From positions 248,001 to 312,000 of the forward strand of contig NZ_JABJVV010000003.1 of NCBI RefSeq assembly GCF_013155545.1: DNA of 64,000 nucleotides. Direction: 5' to 3'. The notes beneath the pieces were generated by a model, which saw only the letters and a program-made list of their open reading frames with translations, ran no database searches and was not told where the DNA came from. The DNA is from Caenimonas soli. Its GTDB lineage: Bacteria; Pseudomonadota; Gammaproteobacteria; Burkholderiales; Burkholderiaceae_C. The position numbers were made by a program, and so were the translations under genes. Within the stretch, counting starts at the first letter, position 1. Every line of letters begins with the position of its first letter. Shown piece by piece: positions 1 to 8,077 of the stretch.

Positions 1-1
1 G

Positions 2-1054
2 GTGATGTGGAACGCCCAGGTCAGCGGCCTGCTCAACGGCACGACCTGCTGCATCTACGACGGCAACCCGGGCGGCTCCAAGGACAAGCCCGACTGGACG
101 GCGCTGTGGCGCTTTGCCGCCGAACTCGGTGTGACCTTCTTTGGCGCCGGCGCGGCGTTCTTCAGCAACTGCATGAAGGCAGGAATCGATCTCGCGGCAT
201 TGGGCGATCTGCGGTCCGTGCGCGCGCTGGGCACCACCGGTTCGCCGCTCAGCCCCGAGGTGCAGGCCTGGGGCACGCAGCAGTTCGAGAAGATCGGAAC
301 GCCCGGCATCTGGTGGTGCAACATCTCCGGCGGTACCGACTTCGCAGGCGCCTTCATCGGAGGCAACCGCGAACTGCCGCAGGTGCCCGGCGAGATGCAA
401 TGCCGATTGCTCGGCTGTGCCGTCGAGGCCTGGAACGAGCGCGGGGAGCCCGTGATCGACGAGGTTGGCGAACTGGTCTGCACGCAACCCATTCCGTCCA
501 TGCCGCTGTACTTCTGGGGCGACGAAGGCAACGCACGCTTGCTCTCCAGCTATTTCGACACCTACCCCGGCGTCTGGCGCCACGGCGACTGGCTCAAGAT
601 CACGCCAACGGGCGGCTGCATCATCTATGGGCGCAGCGATGCCACCATCAATCGCCACGGCTTGCGCATGGGAACCAGCGAGCTGTACAGCGCCGTGGAA
701 GCCCTGCCCGAAGTGCTGGACTCGATGGTGGTCGATCTGGAATACCTGGGCCGCGAAAGCTACATGCCGCTGTTCGTGGTGCTGCGCCCGGGCGTGGCGC
801 TGGACGATGCGATGAAGGCCAAGATCAATGGCGCCATCAAGACGGCCTTGTCGCCGCGCTTCGTGCCCAACGAGATATTCCAGGTGGCCGAGATTCCGCG
901 CACCTTGTCCGGCAAGAAGCAGGAACTGCCGATCAAGAAGCTGCTGCTGGGACAGCCTTTGGAGAAGGTGGTCAACAGGGACACGATGGCCAACCCGGGT
1001 TGCCTGGACTGGTATGTGGCCCTGGCGGACCAGAGGTTGTCATCCCGGGCTTGA
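2..1054 (+). CDS. Acetoacetyl-CoA synthetase, C-terminal part (5' end outside window)
   Basis: This is the last 350 or so residues of an ANL-superfamily adenylate-forming enzyme. It opens with the MMWN motif that in acetoacetate-CoA ligases lies mid-protein. It continues with the SGGTD stretch of the adenylate site, HGDW, GRSDATINRHGLRMG of the hinge and C-terminal domain, and the PRTLSGKKQELPIKK segment carrying the catalytic lysine. The family is about 650 residues long, so roughly half the gene is missing to the left. The reaction would be ATP-dependent activation of acetoacetate (ketone body or PHB-derived) in the cytosol. A related short 3-oxo acid is a possible substrate. The gene ends 6 bases before the convergent LysR gene. 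Confidence 0.85.
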   Translation: MMWNAQVSGLLNGTTCCIYDGNPGGSKDKPDWTALWRFAAELGVTFFGAGAAFFSNCMKAGIDLAALGDLRSVRALGTTGSPLSPEVQAWGTQQFEKIGTPGIWWCNISGGTDFAGAFIGGNRELPQVPGEMQCRLLGCAVEAWNERGEPVIDEVGELVCTQPIPSMPLYFWGDEGNARLLSSYFDTYPGVWRHGDWLKITPTGGCIIYGRSDATINRHGLRMGTSELYSAVEALPEVLDSMVVDLEYLGRESYMPLFVVLRPGVALDDAMKAKINGAIKTALSPRFVPNEIFQVAEIPRTLSGKKQELPIKKLLLGQPLEKVVNRDTMANPGCLDWYVALADQRLSSRA

Positions 1055-1060
1055 CCGACG

Positions 1061-1951
1061 CTATCCCTGGTGCGTGGGCAGCGCCTCCAGTGCATCCATA
1101 AACTCGCGCACCTTGGCCGGCATCAGGCGGCGGCCCAGCAGCAGGGCGTAGATACGCAGCGGCGCGCAGCGCCAGGCCGGCAGTAGAGGCACCAGCCGGC
1201 CCTGCTGAACGGCGGGCGCGCAGAAGGTGGCCGTGATGCGCGCCACCCCCAGACCCGCGAGCGCCGCTTCCAGCCGCACCCCCGCATTGCCCGAGCGCAT
1301 GCGCGGGTTGCGCACTTCTACCTTCGTGGCGCTGCCGTCCTCTGCGCTGAACTCCCACTCGGTGTCGTCGGCGCCCGCCAGCAGCGGCAGCGCGTTGAGA
1401 TCCTCGGGCCCGGCCAGTTCGGGAAACCGGACCAGCAGATCGGGCGCCGCGAACAGCTCGCGCTCTAGCGAGAACACCTTTCGCGTCACGACGCTGGAAG
1501 GCGCAACCGTCTGCTCGATGGAAGAGAACACGATGTCGTAGGGGCGCTCGAACAGCGGGACGCGGGCGTGTTCCACGTCGATGTGCACCTTGAGCTGCGG
1601 ATGGGCCGCCATGATCTTGCACGCCACCTCCGCCAGATGGTGCGCACCGAATTCATAGGGTGCGGCGATGCGCAGCGTGCCCTGCACCTTCGCACCTTTG
1701 GCGACGGCGTCGACGGCCAGCTCGCGCAGCTGGGAAAAGGGCTTGGAGATATCGCCATACAGCGACTCGCCGGCATCGGTCAGGCGCAGGCTGCGCGTGG
1801 TGCGCTCCAACAGGCGCGTGCCGAGCTGCTCCTCCAGCCGCGTGACCGAGGCGCTCAGGCTTGACTTGGGGCGATCGAGCACGCGTGCCGCCGCGGTGAA
1901 GCCACCGTGCTCGACCACCTGGCAGAAAGCGTCGAAGTCGTCCCAGTTCAT
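1061..1951 (-). CDS. LysR-family transcriptional regulator, divergent from the Rieske oxygenase operon
   Basis: A 296-residue LysR regulator of full family length. The N-terminal winged helix (residues about 1-60, starting MNWDDFDAFCQVVEHGGFTAAARVLDRPKSSLSASVTRLE in pieces) is intact, and an effector-binding domain follows. It is transcribed away from the oxygenase/reductase/Bug operon that begins 114 bases away, the usual arrangement for a LysR activator of that operon. An inverted repeat lies directly upstream of its start codon. The effector is unknown. An aromatic acid is a reasonable guess from the neighbours. Confidence 0.85.
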   Translation of the reverse strand: MNWDDFDAFCQVVEHGGFTAAARVLDRPKSSLSASVTRLEEQLGTRLLERTTRSLRLTDAGESLYGDISKPFSQLRELAVDAVAKGAKVQGTLRIAAPYEFGAHHLAEVACKIMAAHPQLKVHIDVEHARVPLFERPYDIVFSSIEQTVAPSSVVTRKVFSLERELFAAPDLLVRFPELAGPEDLNALPLLAGADDTEWEFSAEDGSATKVEVRNPRMRSGNAGVRLEAALAGLGVARITATFCAPAVQQGRLVPLLPAWRCAPLRIYALLLGRRLMPAKVREFMDALEALPTHQG

Positions 1952-1969
1952 TGTTCAGGATTCGGAACA
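1952..1969. promoter_or_regulatory. Inverted repeat TGTTC-N8-GAACA next to the LysR start
   Basis: Five-base arms TGTTC and GAACA are separated by 8 bases, immediately upstream of the LysR start codon and within the 114-base divergent spacer. It could be an autoregulatory LysR site, but the arms are short and may occur by chance. Confidence 0.3.
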
Positions 1970-2065
1970 CAGAAGCCAGCGCTGGTGATTGATCCAGCGG
2001 GCTCGCCTTCCTACGATTGTCCCATCCAAAACAGCGCAGCGCCGCAGTGGGCGCGGGAGAACTTT

Positions 2066-3166
2066 ATGTTTTTGAAGAATTGCTGGTACGTGGCAGCCTG
2101 GGACCACGAATTGATCGACGGCAAGATGCTGGCGCGCACCATCCTGGAGGAGCCGGTGCTCCTCTACAAGGGCGAGAGCGGCAAGGTCGTCGCCCTGCAG
2201 GACCGCTGCTGCCATCGCGGGGTGCCGCTGCACCTGGGCCGGCGCGAGGGGGACTGCGTGCGCTGCATGTACCACGGCCTGAAGTTCGACGCGACCGGCA
2301 AGTGCATCCAGATCCCCGGGCAGGAAGTCGTGCCGCCCAAGCTGGGCGTCAAGAGCTATCCGGTCCTGGAGAAGGACCACCTGGTCTGGATCTGGATGGG
2401 CGATCCGGCCAAGGCCGACCCGGCCGAGATCGTCGACTTTCCTTACCTGCGCGACCCGCAGTGGAAGGGCGTTCCCGACTACATGCACTACGACGCCAAC
2501 TGGCTGTTGATCGTGGACAACCTGAGCGACTTCGCCCACCTCGCGTTCGTGCACACCAAGACGCTGGGCGGCTCGGAGGAATACGCCTACGTTACCAAGC
2601 CGGTGGCGGTCGAGCGCCTGCCGCGCGGCTTCCGGGTCGAGCGCTGGCACATGAACGCCGCGCCCCCGCCGTTCCACCGCAAGGTGCTGCCCGCCGCCGA
2701 GAAGGACCAGCCGGTGGACCGCCGCAACATCGGCAACATGCACATCCCCGGCATCTTCTTCCTGGAGTCGATGTTCTCGCCCGCGGGCAGCGGCTCCGAA
2801 AAAGGCAACCGCGAAGGCAGCCGCGAATACCGCAACTGCCAGTTCATGACGCCCGAGACGCGCAGCACCACCCATTTCTTCTGGACATACCTCAACAACT
2901 TCGAGGGCGACGATCACAACATCTCGCGCTCGCTGTACCAGAGCCTGATCGAAGGCTTCATGGAAGACAAGCACCTGATCGAGGCCCAGCAGAAGGTCCT
3001 CGACGCCGACCCGGAATTCAAGATGCTGGCCGTCGCCGCCGACGCCGCCTTGTCGCACTTCCGCTGGACCTTCGAGAAACTGACGGCACAGGAGCGCGCC
3101 GCCGAGCCGAGCCAGAAGGCGGCGACCATTCCGATCAAGCCGCATCAGGCCGGCGTAGGGGCTTAA
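2066..3166 (+). CDS. Rieske non-heme iron oxygenase, vanillate O-demethylase (VanA)-like
   Basis: A 366-residue terminal oxygenase. The start at MFLKNCWYVAAWD matches the conserved N-terminus of VanA-type proteins; the open frame upstream of it shows no family similarity. The Rieske [2Fe-2S] ligands are Cys48, His50, Cys67 and His70. The mononuclear iron motif DNLSDFAHLAFVH (residues 151-163) gives His158 and His163. Family members demethylate or hydroxylate aromatic acids using electrons from a dedicated reductase, which here is the next gene 4 bases on. Vanillate itself cannot be inferred with certainty; related enzymes act on other methoxy- or carboxy-aromatics. Confidence 0.85.
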   Translation: MFLKNCWYVAAWDHELIDGKMLARTILEEPVLLYKGESGKVVALQDRCCHRGVPLHLGRREGDCVRCMYHGLKFDATGKCIQIPGQEVVPPKLGVKSYPVLEKDHLVWIWMGDPAKADPAEIVDFPYLRDPQWKGVPDYMHYDANWLLIVDNLSDFAHLAFVHTKTLGGSEEYAYVTKPVAVERLPRGFRVERWHMNAAPPPFHRKVLPAAEKDQPVDRRNIGNMHIPGIFFLESMFSPAGSGSEKGNREGSREYRNCQFMTPETRSTTHFFWTYLNNFEGDDHNISRSLYQSLIEGFMEDKHLIEAQQKVLDADPEFKMLAVAADAALSHFRWTFEKLTAQERAAEPSQKAATIPIKPHQAGVGA

Positions 3167-3170
3167 GCCG

Positions 3171-4127
3171 ATGACCGAACTGACTCTGCGCGTCAACCGA
3201 GTCGAGGCCGAGGCGCGCGACGTATTGCGGCTGGAACTGGTCGACCCCACGGGGCGCCAGCTGCCGCCCTTCGAGCCCGGCGCGCACCTGGCCGTGCGCC
3301 TGCCCGGCGGGCTGGTGCGCCACTATTCGCTGGCCGGCGACTGGCGCGAGCGGCATCGCTACGTCCTCGGGGTGGGGCGCGCCACGGGCGGGCGCGGCGG
3401 CTCAGACTATGTGCACGGCCTGCTGCGCCAGGGCATGGAGCTGCGCTGCAGCGAGCCGGTCAACAACTTCAAGCTGGTGCGGCAGGCTACGGACTACCTC
3501 TTCATCGCCGGCGGCATCGGCATCACGCCGATCCTCTCCATGGTTCGATGGTGCGAAGCGCGGGGCAAGTCCTGGCGCCTGGTGTATGCGGCCCGCAGCC
3601 GTCAGCGGCTCGCGTTCTACGAAGAGCTGCGCGAGCACGGCAAGCGGGTGCACTTCCACTGCGATGACCAGGCCGCGGGCCCGCTGGACGTGGCACCGCT
3701 GCTGGCCGGACTCGCGCCCGGCACCGAGGTGTACTGCTGCGGCCCCGCACCGCTGATGACGGCGGTGCAGCAGGCCGGCGCCCACCTGCCGGCCGACGCG
3801 CTGCACTTCGAATGGTTTTCGGCGCCCGCCGCCAACGCCGGCACGCCGGAATCCGCTGCCGATGGCTTCTGGGTCGACTTGAAGCGCAGCGGGCAAAGCC
3901 ATCTGGTGCCGCCCGGCCAGAGCATCCTCGAGGTACTGGAGCAGAACGGCCATGAGCTGCCCTTCTCGTGTCGCGAGGGCCTGTGCGGGACCTGCGAGAC
4001 CGCGGTGTGCGAGGGCGAGCCGGAACACCTCGACTACGTCTATCCACCTTCGCAGCGCGACAGCCTGCGTTCGATGCTGATCTGCGTTTCGCGTTCGAAG
4101 ACACCACGCCTGATGCTCGACCTCTGA
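3171..4127 (+). CDS. Oxygenase reductase subunit, VanB-like (FMN/NAD and 2Fe-2S ferredoxin domains)
   Basis: A 318-residue class IA-type phthalate dioxygenase reductase. Residues 1-100 form the flavin-binding barrel, with the flavin-site motif RHYSLAGDW. Residues 105-220 form the NAD domain, with GGIGITPILSM and YCCGPAPLM. The C-terminus is a plant-type ferredoxin with cysteines in CREGLCGTC (267, 272, 275) and a fourth near residue 305. It passes electrons from NADH to the Rieske oxygenase encoded just upstream. The two genes are 4 bases apart and surely co-transcribed. Confidence 0.9.
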   Translation: MTELTLRVNRVEAEARDVLRLELVDPTGRQLPPFEPGAHLAVRLPGGLVRHYSLAGDWRERHRYVLGVGRATGGRGGSDYVHGLLRQGMELRCSEPVNNFKLVRQATDYLFIAGGIGITPILSMVRWCEARGKSWRLVYAARSRQRLAFYEELREHGKRVHFHCDDQAAGPLDVAPLLAGLAPGTEVYCCGPAPLMTAVQQAGAHLPADALHFEWFSAPAANAGTPESAADGFWVDLKRSGQSHLVPPGQSILEVLEQNGHELPFSCREGLCGTCETAVCEGEPEHLDYVYPPSQRDSLRSMLICVSRSKTPRLMLDL

Positions 4128-4163
4128 GCCGGCCTTTTCTCTTTTTTCAACGAAGGACTATTC

Positions 4164-5147
4164 ATGCGCATAACCCGCCGCCATCTCGTCCAGTCAACCG
4201 CTGCAGCGCTCGCGTTCGGGGCTCTCGGCAACCCCGGCTGGGCCCAGGGCCTGGACACCACCAGGGTCATCATCGGCTTCGCCCCCGGCGGCACCATCGA
4301 CCTGGCCGGCCGCCGCATCGCCGACCGGCTGCAGCCGGCCTACGCCAAGGCAGCGATCGTGGAGAACAAGACCGGTGCGGGCGGACAGATCGCGGTGCAA
4401 ACCGTGAGGGCGGCCGCCGCCGATGGCGCCACCGTGTTGCTGACGCCCACCTCGCCACTGAGCTTGCACCTGTACACGTACAAGAAGCTTTCCTATGACC
4501 CGGCCCACGATTTCGCGCCGGTGTCCGGGGCGGCGATGTTCGACTACGCACTCGCGGTCGGGCCGATGGTGCCGGCCAGCGTCAAGACGGTGCCGGAATT
4601 CGCGGCCTGGTGCAAGGCCCATCCCGACCTCGCGAACTTCGGCTCGGCCGGCTCCGGCTCGGCGGCCCACTTCATCGGCGCCGCGCTCGGCCGCGCATCG
4701 GGTGTCGATCTGCGCCATGTCGCGTTTCGCGGCTCGCAGCCGGCCCTGGCCGACATGATCGGCGGGCAGATCGGCGCCGTCGTCGGGCCGGTCGGTGAGT
4801 TCATGCCCAACGTGAAGGCCGGCAAGATCCGCCTGCTGGCCACCAGCGGGCGCAAGCGCGGCAAGTTCACGCCCGAGACGCCGACCCTGTCCGAGCAGGG
4901 CTTCAAGGAGCTCGCCTATGTCGGATGGTTCGGCTTCTTCCTGCCCGCCAAGGCGTCGCCCGAGGTGGTGCAAAAACTGAATGCCGGCATCCGTGGCGCG
5001 CTCGCATCGCAGGAGGTGATCGACAGCCTGGCCGGTGCCTACATGGAGCCGCTGCCGACGGCGCCGGCCGAACTGGGAGCCATGCTCAAGGCCGAAACCG
5101 AATTCTGGGCGGGTCTGGTCAAGACCGTCGGCTTCACGCCCGATTGA
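4164..5147 (+). CDS. Bug/TctC-family periplasmic solute-binding protein
   Basis: A 327-residue tripartite-tricarboxylate-type binding protein. The N-terminus MRITRRHLVQSTAAALAFGA...GWAQ is an export signal with a twin arginine, and cleavage after AQ is likely. The Bug fold signatures are FAPGGTIDLAGRRIADRL and VENKTGAGGQIA. AAGGA stands just ahead of the ATG. As third gene of the oxygenase operon it probably captures the aromatic substrate or senses it. No TctA or TctB membrane partner is present, as is common for the many Bug proteins of Burkholderiales. The 3' end overlaps the convergent exporter gene by 14 bases. Confidence 0.88.
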   Translation: MRITRRHLVQSTAAALAFGALGNPGWAQGLDTTRVIIGFAPGGTIDLAGRRIADRLQPAYAKAAIVENKTGAGGQIAVQTVRAAAADGATVLLTPTSPLSLHLYTYKKLSYDPAHDFAPVSGAAMFDYALAVGPMVPASVKTVPEFAAWCKAHPDLANFGSAGSGSAAHFIGAALGRASGVDLRHVAFRGSQPALADMIGGQIGAVVGPVGEFMPNVKAGKIRLLATSGRKRGKFTPETPTLSEQGFKELAYVGWFGFFLPAKASPEVVQKLNAGIRGALASQEVIDSLAGAYMEPLPTAPAELGAMLKAETEFWAGLVKTVGFTPD

Positions 5148-6054
5148 GGCGCGCGGGGGCGGGCGCCCTGCGGTTGACCAGCACGATGCCCGCGGCCACG
5201 CCGCACAGCGCCAGCACCAGCTGCACCGACAGGGGTTCGTCCAGCAGGGCGACCCCGAACACCAGGGCGAACACCGGTGTGAGGAAGGTGAACGACGACA
5301 TCTGCGTGGCGGGGTAGTGCCGCAGCAGCCACATCCAGGCGAGGTAGCTGGCGAAGGCGCCAATGGCCGTCTGCAAGGCCAGCGAACCCCAGGCATAGGC
5401 CGAGTAGCTCAGCGACCAGGTCTCGCCCAACGCCAGCGACAGCAGCGGCGCCACCAGGGCCGTGACGGCCACCTGGTAGAACAGTGTCTTCTCCGCGCTG
5501 GCAGTCGCCAGCGCACTGGCGCGTATCACCAGCGTGGTCAGGCCCCACAGCACCCCCGCCGCCAGGGCGAGGGCGTCACCGCGCAATTGCCTGGATGTCG
5601 TTCCGCCCGAGAACCCTTCGCTGAAGGCCACGGCCACGGCGATGAACGCGATCACCAGCCCGGCCCATTGAACCGGGCGCAGCTTCTCGGCGGGCACCAG
5701 CCGCGGCAGCAGTATCGCAACCACGAAGGGCGAGGTGTAGAGGAACACCGTGAGGCGCGAGGCGGTGGTATCGCGCAGCCCCAGGTAGATGCAGCTGAAC
5801 TCACCGGCGAACAAGGCGCCGGCCAGCAGGCCCGCGCGCAGCGTGCCGTCGCGTTCGAACAGCTTGACGCCGCGCGCCAGGCACCACAGCCACAGCAGGA
5901 ATGTGGCGCCGATGAAGCGCAGGGCGGCCTGCCACAAGGGCGGCACCTCGCCCACGGTGGTCTTGATCAGGATCTGCTGGAAACCCCAGAACAGGCAGCA
6001 GGCCAGCAGCAGCGAGACGGCAAGCGTGTCGAGATGGTCCTTGCGGCTGATCAT
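5134..6054 (-). CDS. EamA/DMT-family transporter
   Basis: A 306-residue inner-membrane protein with about ten hydrophobic helices in two EamA repeats, for example LAVSLLLACCLFWGFQQI near the start and VLALCGVAAGIVLV at the end. DMT carriers export or import small metabolites, and the substrate cannot be read from sequence. Its ATG overlaps the stop of the MarR gene (ATGA). It is therefore the third gene of the flavin reductase-marR-exporter operon and may move a substrate or toxic intermediate of the neighbouring catabolic cluster. Confidence 0.85.
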   Translation of the reverse strand: MISRKDHLDTLAVSLLLACCLFWGFQQILIKTTVGEVPPLWQAALRFIGATFLLWLWCLARGVKLFERDGTLRAGLLAGALFAGEFSCIYLGLRDTTASRLTVFLYTSPFVVAILLPRLVPAEKLRPVQWAGLVIAFIAVAVAFSEGFSGGTTSRQLRGDALALAAGVLWGLTTLVIRASALATASAEKTLFYQVAVTALVAPLLSLALGETWSLSYSAYAWGSLALQTAIGAFASYLAWMWLLRHYPATQMSSFTFLTPVFALVFGVALLDEPLSVQLVLALCGVAAGIVLVNRRAPAPARLNRA

Positions 6055-6476
6055 CGCCGGGCCAATTTCGCCAGCAGCTTCTTCAGGGCCGCCTTCTCGG
6101 AAGGAACCAGGGTCCTGAGCATCGCGGCTTCGTGCTCGCGGGCCTTTTCCACCAGCGGGCGCACCAGCCGCTTGCCGGCAAGCGTGGCGGCCACCATCGT
6201 GCGCCGCTGATCGACCGGGTCGGCCTTCAGGGTTACCCAGCCCTGCTCGCTCATGCGCTGCACCAGCTTGGTCACCGTAGGCTGCTTGGACAGCACCTCA
6301 TGGGCCAGCTGGCTGATCGTGAGGGGCTCGCCATCGTGCAGGGTCGCCAGCACCCGCCACTCGATCGAAGTCAGGCCCGCCGCCCTCACATGGACGTCGA
6401 AGTCCTTGTAGAGGGCATGATTGGCTTGGCCCAGCAGGTAACCCAGGTATTCGTCCACGAAGCGTGGAATCCTCAT
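6051..6476 (-). CDS. MarR-family transcriptional regulator
   Basis: A 141-residue winged-helix regulator starting MRIPRFVDEYLGYLLGQAN. The recognition region is LTISQLAHEVLSKQPTVTKLVQRM (about residues 52-75), followed by the wing with DQRRTMVAATLAGK. MarR proteins usually repress their own operon and the divergent catabolic genes until a phenolic or heterocyclic ligand binds. NicR, which controls nicotinate degradation in Pseudomonas putida, is of this family. It starts 2 bases after the flavin reductase stop and overlaps the exporter by 4 bases. A palindrome at 7001-7014 is its most likely operator. Confidence 0.88.
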   Translation of the reverse strand: MRIPRFVDEYLGYLLGQANHALYKDFDVHVRAAGLTSIEWRVLATLHDGEPLTISQLAHEVLSKQPTVTKLVQRMSEQGWVTLKADPVDQRRTMVAATLAGKRLVRPLVEKAREHEAAMLRTLVPSEKAALKKLLAKLARR

Positions 6477-6478
6477 GG

Positions 6479-7003
6479 TTAGAACGGGTGTTCGGTATAG
6501 AACTGGCCGCCGTGGAACAGCAACGGGGATGCACCGGGCCGCCAGCTGCAGCGCTCGACTTCGCCAACGAAGATCACATGGTCGCCTTCGTCGTAGCGGC
6601 TGCGGTTGAAGCATTCGAAAGTGGCGGCGGCACCCGTGAGCAGCGGCGCCCCGGCAATGCCTTCGGTGAAGCTCACTCCAGCCCAGCGGTCCGCGCCCTT
6701 GAGCGCGAAGCGCTCGGCCAGCAGCTTCTGGTCGGCCGCGAGCACATTGATCGCATAGTGGGAGTTGCCGCGGAATGCCGGCAACGATGCCGCAGCCTGA
6801 GCCAGGCTCCACAACACCAGCGGCGGGTCGAGCGAAACCGAGTTGAAGGAGTTGGCCGTGAGGCCGATGACGCTGCCTCCGGTGGTGCGCGCCGTGACGA
6901 TGGTGACGCCGGTCGCGAACATGCCCAGCGCGGCGCGGAACTCCTGCGTAGAGAAGCTCGGTGGCTGGGCTTTACGGGGTGGATTCACGATGGCCGTTTG
7001 CAT
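6479..7003 (-). CDS. Flavin reductase (HpaC-like), partner of a two-component monooxygenase
   Basis: A 174-residue short-chain flavin reductase. The family core runs from FRAALGMFATGVTIVTARTTGG through GLTANSFNSVSLDPPLVLWSL to a C-terminal GGQFY. Such proteins reduce free FMN or FAD with NAD(P)H and hand it to a partner monooxygenase. The only plausible partner nearby is the acyl-CoA-dehydrogenase-fold protein on the opposite strand at 8880-10163. The start codon is 15 bases from the start of the divergent dioxygenase-like gene, so both arms share one very small control region. Confidence 0.88.
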   Translation of the reverse strand: MQTAIVNPPRKAQPPSFSTQEFRAALGMFATGVTIVTARTTGGSVIGLTANSFNSVSLDPPLVLWSLAQAAASLPAFRGNSHYAINVLAADQKLLAERFALKGADRWAGVSFTEGIAGAPLLTGAAATFECFNRSRYDEGDHVIFVGEVERCSWRPGASPLLFHGGQFYTEHPF

Positions 7004-7014
7004 GAATTTTCATG
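7001..7014. promoter_or_regulatory. Palindrome CATGAA-TT-TTCATG between divergent operons, candidate MarR operator
   Basis: A perfect 6-base inverted repeat with a 2-base spacer lies across the start codon of the flavin reductase gene and just before the start of the divergent dioxygenase-like gene. A MarR regulator is encoded in the operon, so this is the obvious candidate operator for both directions. Assignment is by position and symmetry only. Confidence 0.5.
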
Positions 7015-7018
7015 TATT

Positions 7019-8077
7019 ATGGATCGAAACCAAAACATCATGTTGCAGGAAGTCCTGGAGCCCGCCTGGGTCGATGCCTTCGAAGCCGTGCTGGCGCGCT
7101 GCGCGCTGCGGGCCGGCGACACCGTGGCCGTTCTGAGCGAAAGCCAGAGCCGCCCCGTGCTGGTCGAGCTGGCCCGGCTGGCGGCCGCCAGGATGGGCTG
7201 CAAGTCCTTTTCCATCCAGGTTCCCACGCTGTTCGAGGCCAAGGGCCCGCCCGTGCGATCCACCGGCGCTTCCACCGCGTTGCAGCAGATGGCGCCCGTC
7301 GTATCCGCCCTGGGTGCCAGCACCCTGGTCGTGGATTGCACCGTCGAAGGTCTGATGCACGCCCCCGAGCTGCCGGCCATCCTGGGCGGCGGGGCCCGCG
7401 TCATCTACATCAGCAACGAACACCCCGAGGCGCTGGCCCGGCTGGTCCCGGACGACGGGCTCGAGCCGCTGGTCAAGCACCACATCAAGCGCCTGCGCTC
7501 GGCGCGCAGCATGCGGGTCACATCCGCGGCGGGCACCGATCTGAACATCTCGCTGGCCAGCGCCACCTGCGGCGGCAACTGGGGCTACACCACGCGACCG
7601 GGCACCATGACCCATTGGCCCGGCGGGCTGGCCCTGGCGTTCCCCGCGGCGAACAGTGTCAACGGCACCTTGGTGCTGGCAGAGGGCGACGTCAACCTCA
7701 CCTTCAAGCGCTACATCGAGCGCCCCATCACCTTGCGAATCGAGAACGACTACGTGACTGCCATCGAAGGCGAGGGCCTCGATGCCGACCTGATGCGCAG
7801 CTACATCGCGGCCTGGGGCGACCGCGAGGCCTATGCCGTGAGCCATGTCGGCTACGGGCTGAATGCCGCGGCGCGCTGGGACAGCATGGCGCTGTACGAC
7901 AAGCGCGATTTCAACGGCACCGAACTGCGGGCCTTTGCCGGCAACTTTCTGTACAGCACCGGGGCGAACGAAGTGGCGGGCCGCCACACGCGCGGACACT
8001 TCGACCTGCCGCTGCGCAACTGCACGGTGGAACTGGACGGCGTCGCCGTGGTCAATGCCGGCAAGGTGATGGCATGA
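7019..8077 (+). CDS. 2,5-dihydroxypyridine 5,6-dioxygenase-like protein (NicX family)
   Basis: A 352-residue protein of the aminopeptidase-T-like fold that contains NicX, the Fe(II) extradiol-type enzyme opening 2,5-dihydroxypyridine to N-formylmaleamate. The C-terminal half closely resembles what I remember of P. putida NicX. It has the SHVGYGL stretch (NicX His265 region), the YDKRDF...RAFAGNFLYSTGANEV block, and GHFDLPLRNC, whose His-x-Asp matches iron ligands His318 and Asp320. An alternative ATG at 7040 gives numbering close to NicX and may be the true start; neither start has a clear ribosome site. The stop overlaps the next gene (ATGA). The substrate may be another dihydroxylated N-heterocycle. 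Confidence 0.82.
   Translation: MDRNQNIMLQEVLEPAWVDAFEAVLARCALRAGDTVAVLSESQSRPVLVELARLAAARMGCKSFSIQVPTLFEAKGPPVRSTGASTALQQMAPVVSALGASTLVVDCTVEGLMHAPELPAILGGGARVIYISNEHPEALARLVPDDGLEPLVKHHIKRLRSARSMRVTSAAGTDLNISLASATCGGNWGYTTRPGTMTHWPGGLALAFPAANSVNGTLVLAEGDVNLTFKRYIERPITLRIENDYVTAIEGEGLDADLMRSYIAAWGDREAYAVSHVGYGLNAAARWDSMALYDKRDFNGTELRAFAGNFLYSTGANEVAGRHTRGHFDLPLRNCTVELDGVAVVNAGKVMA

Noticed and set aside
1039..1056. GTCATCCCGGGCTTGACC at the end of the acetoacetyl-CoA synthetase gene, resembling one arm of the REP-like element at 40163
   Set aside because: The second arm is missing and it overlaps the stop codon; possibly a decayed half, not enough to call a repeat.
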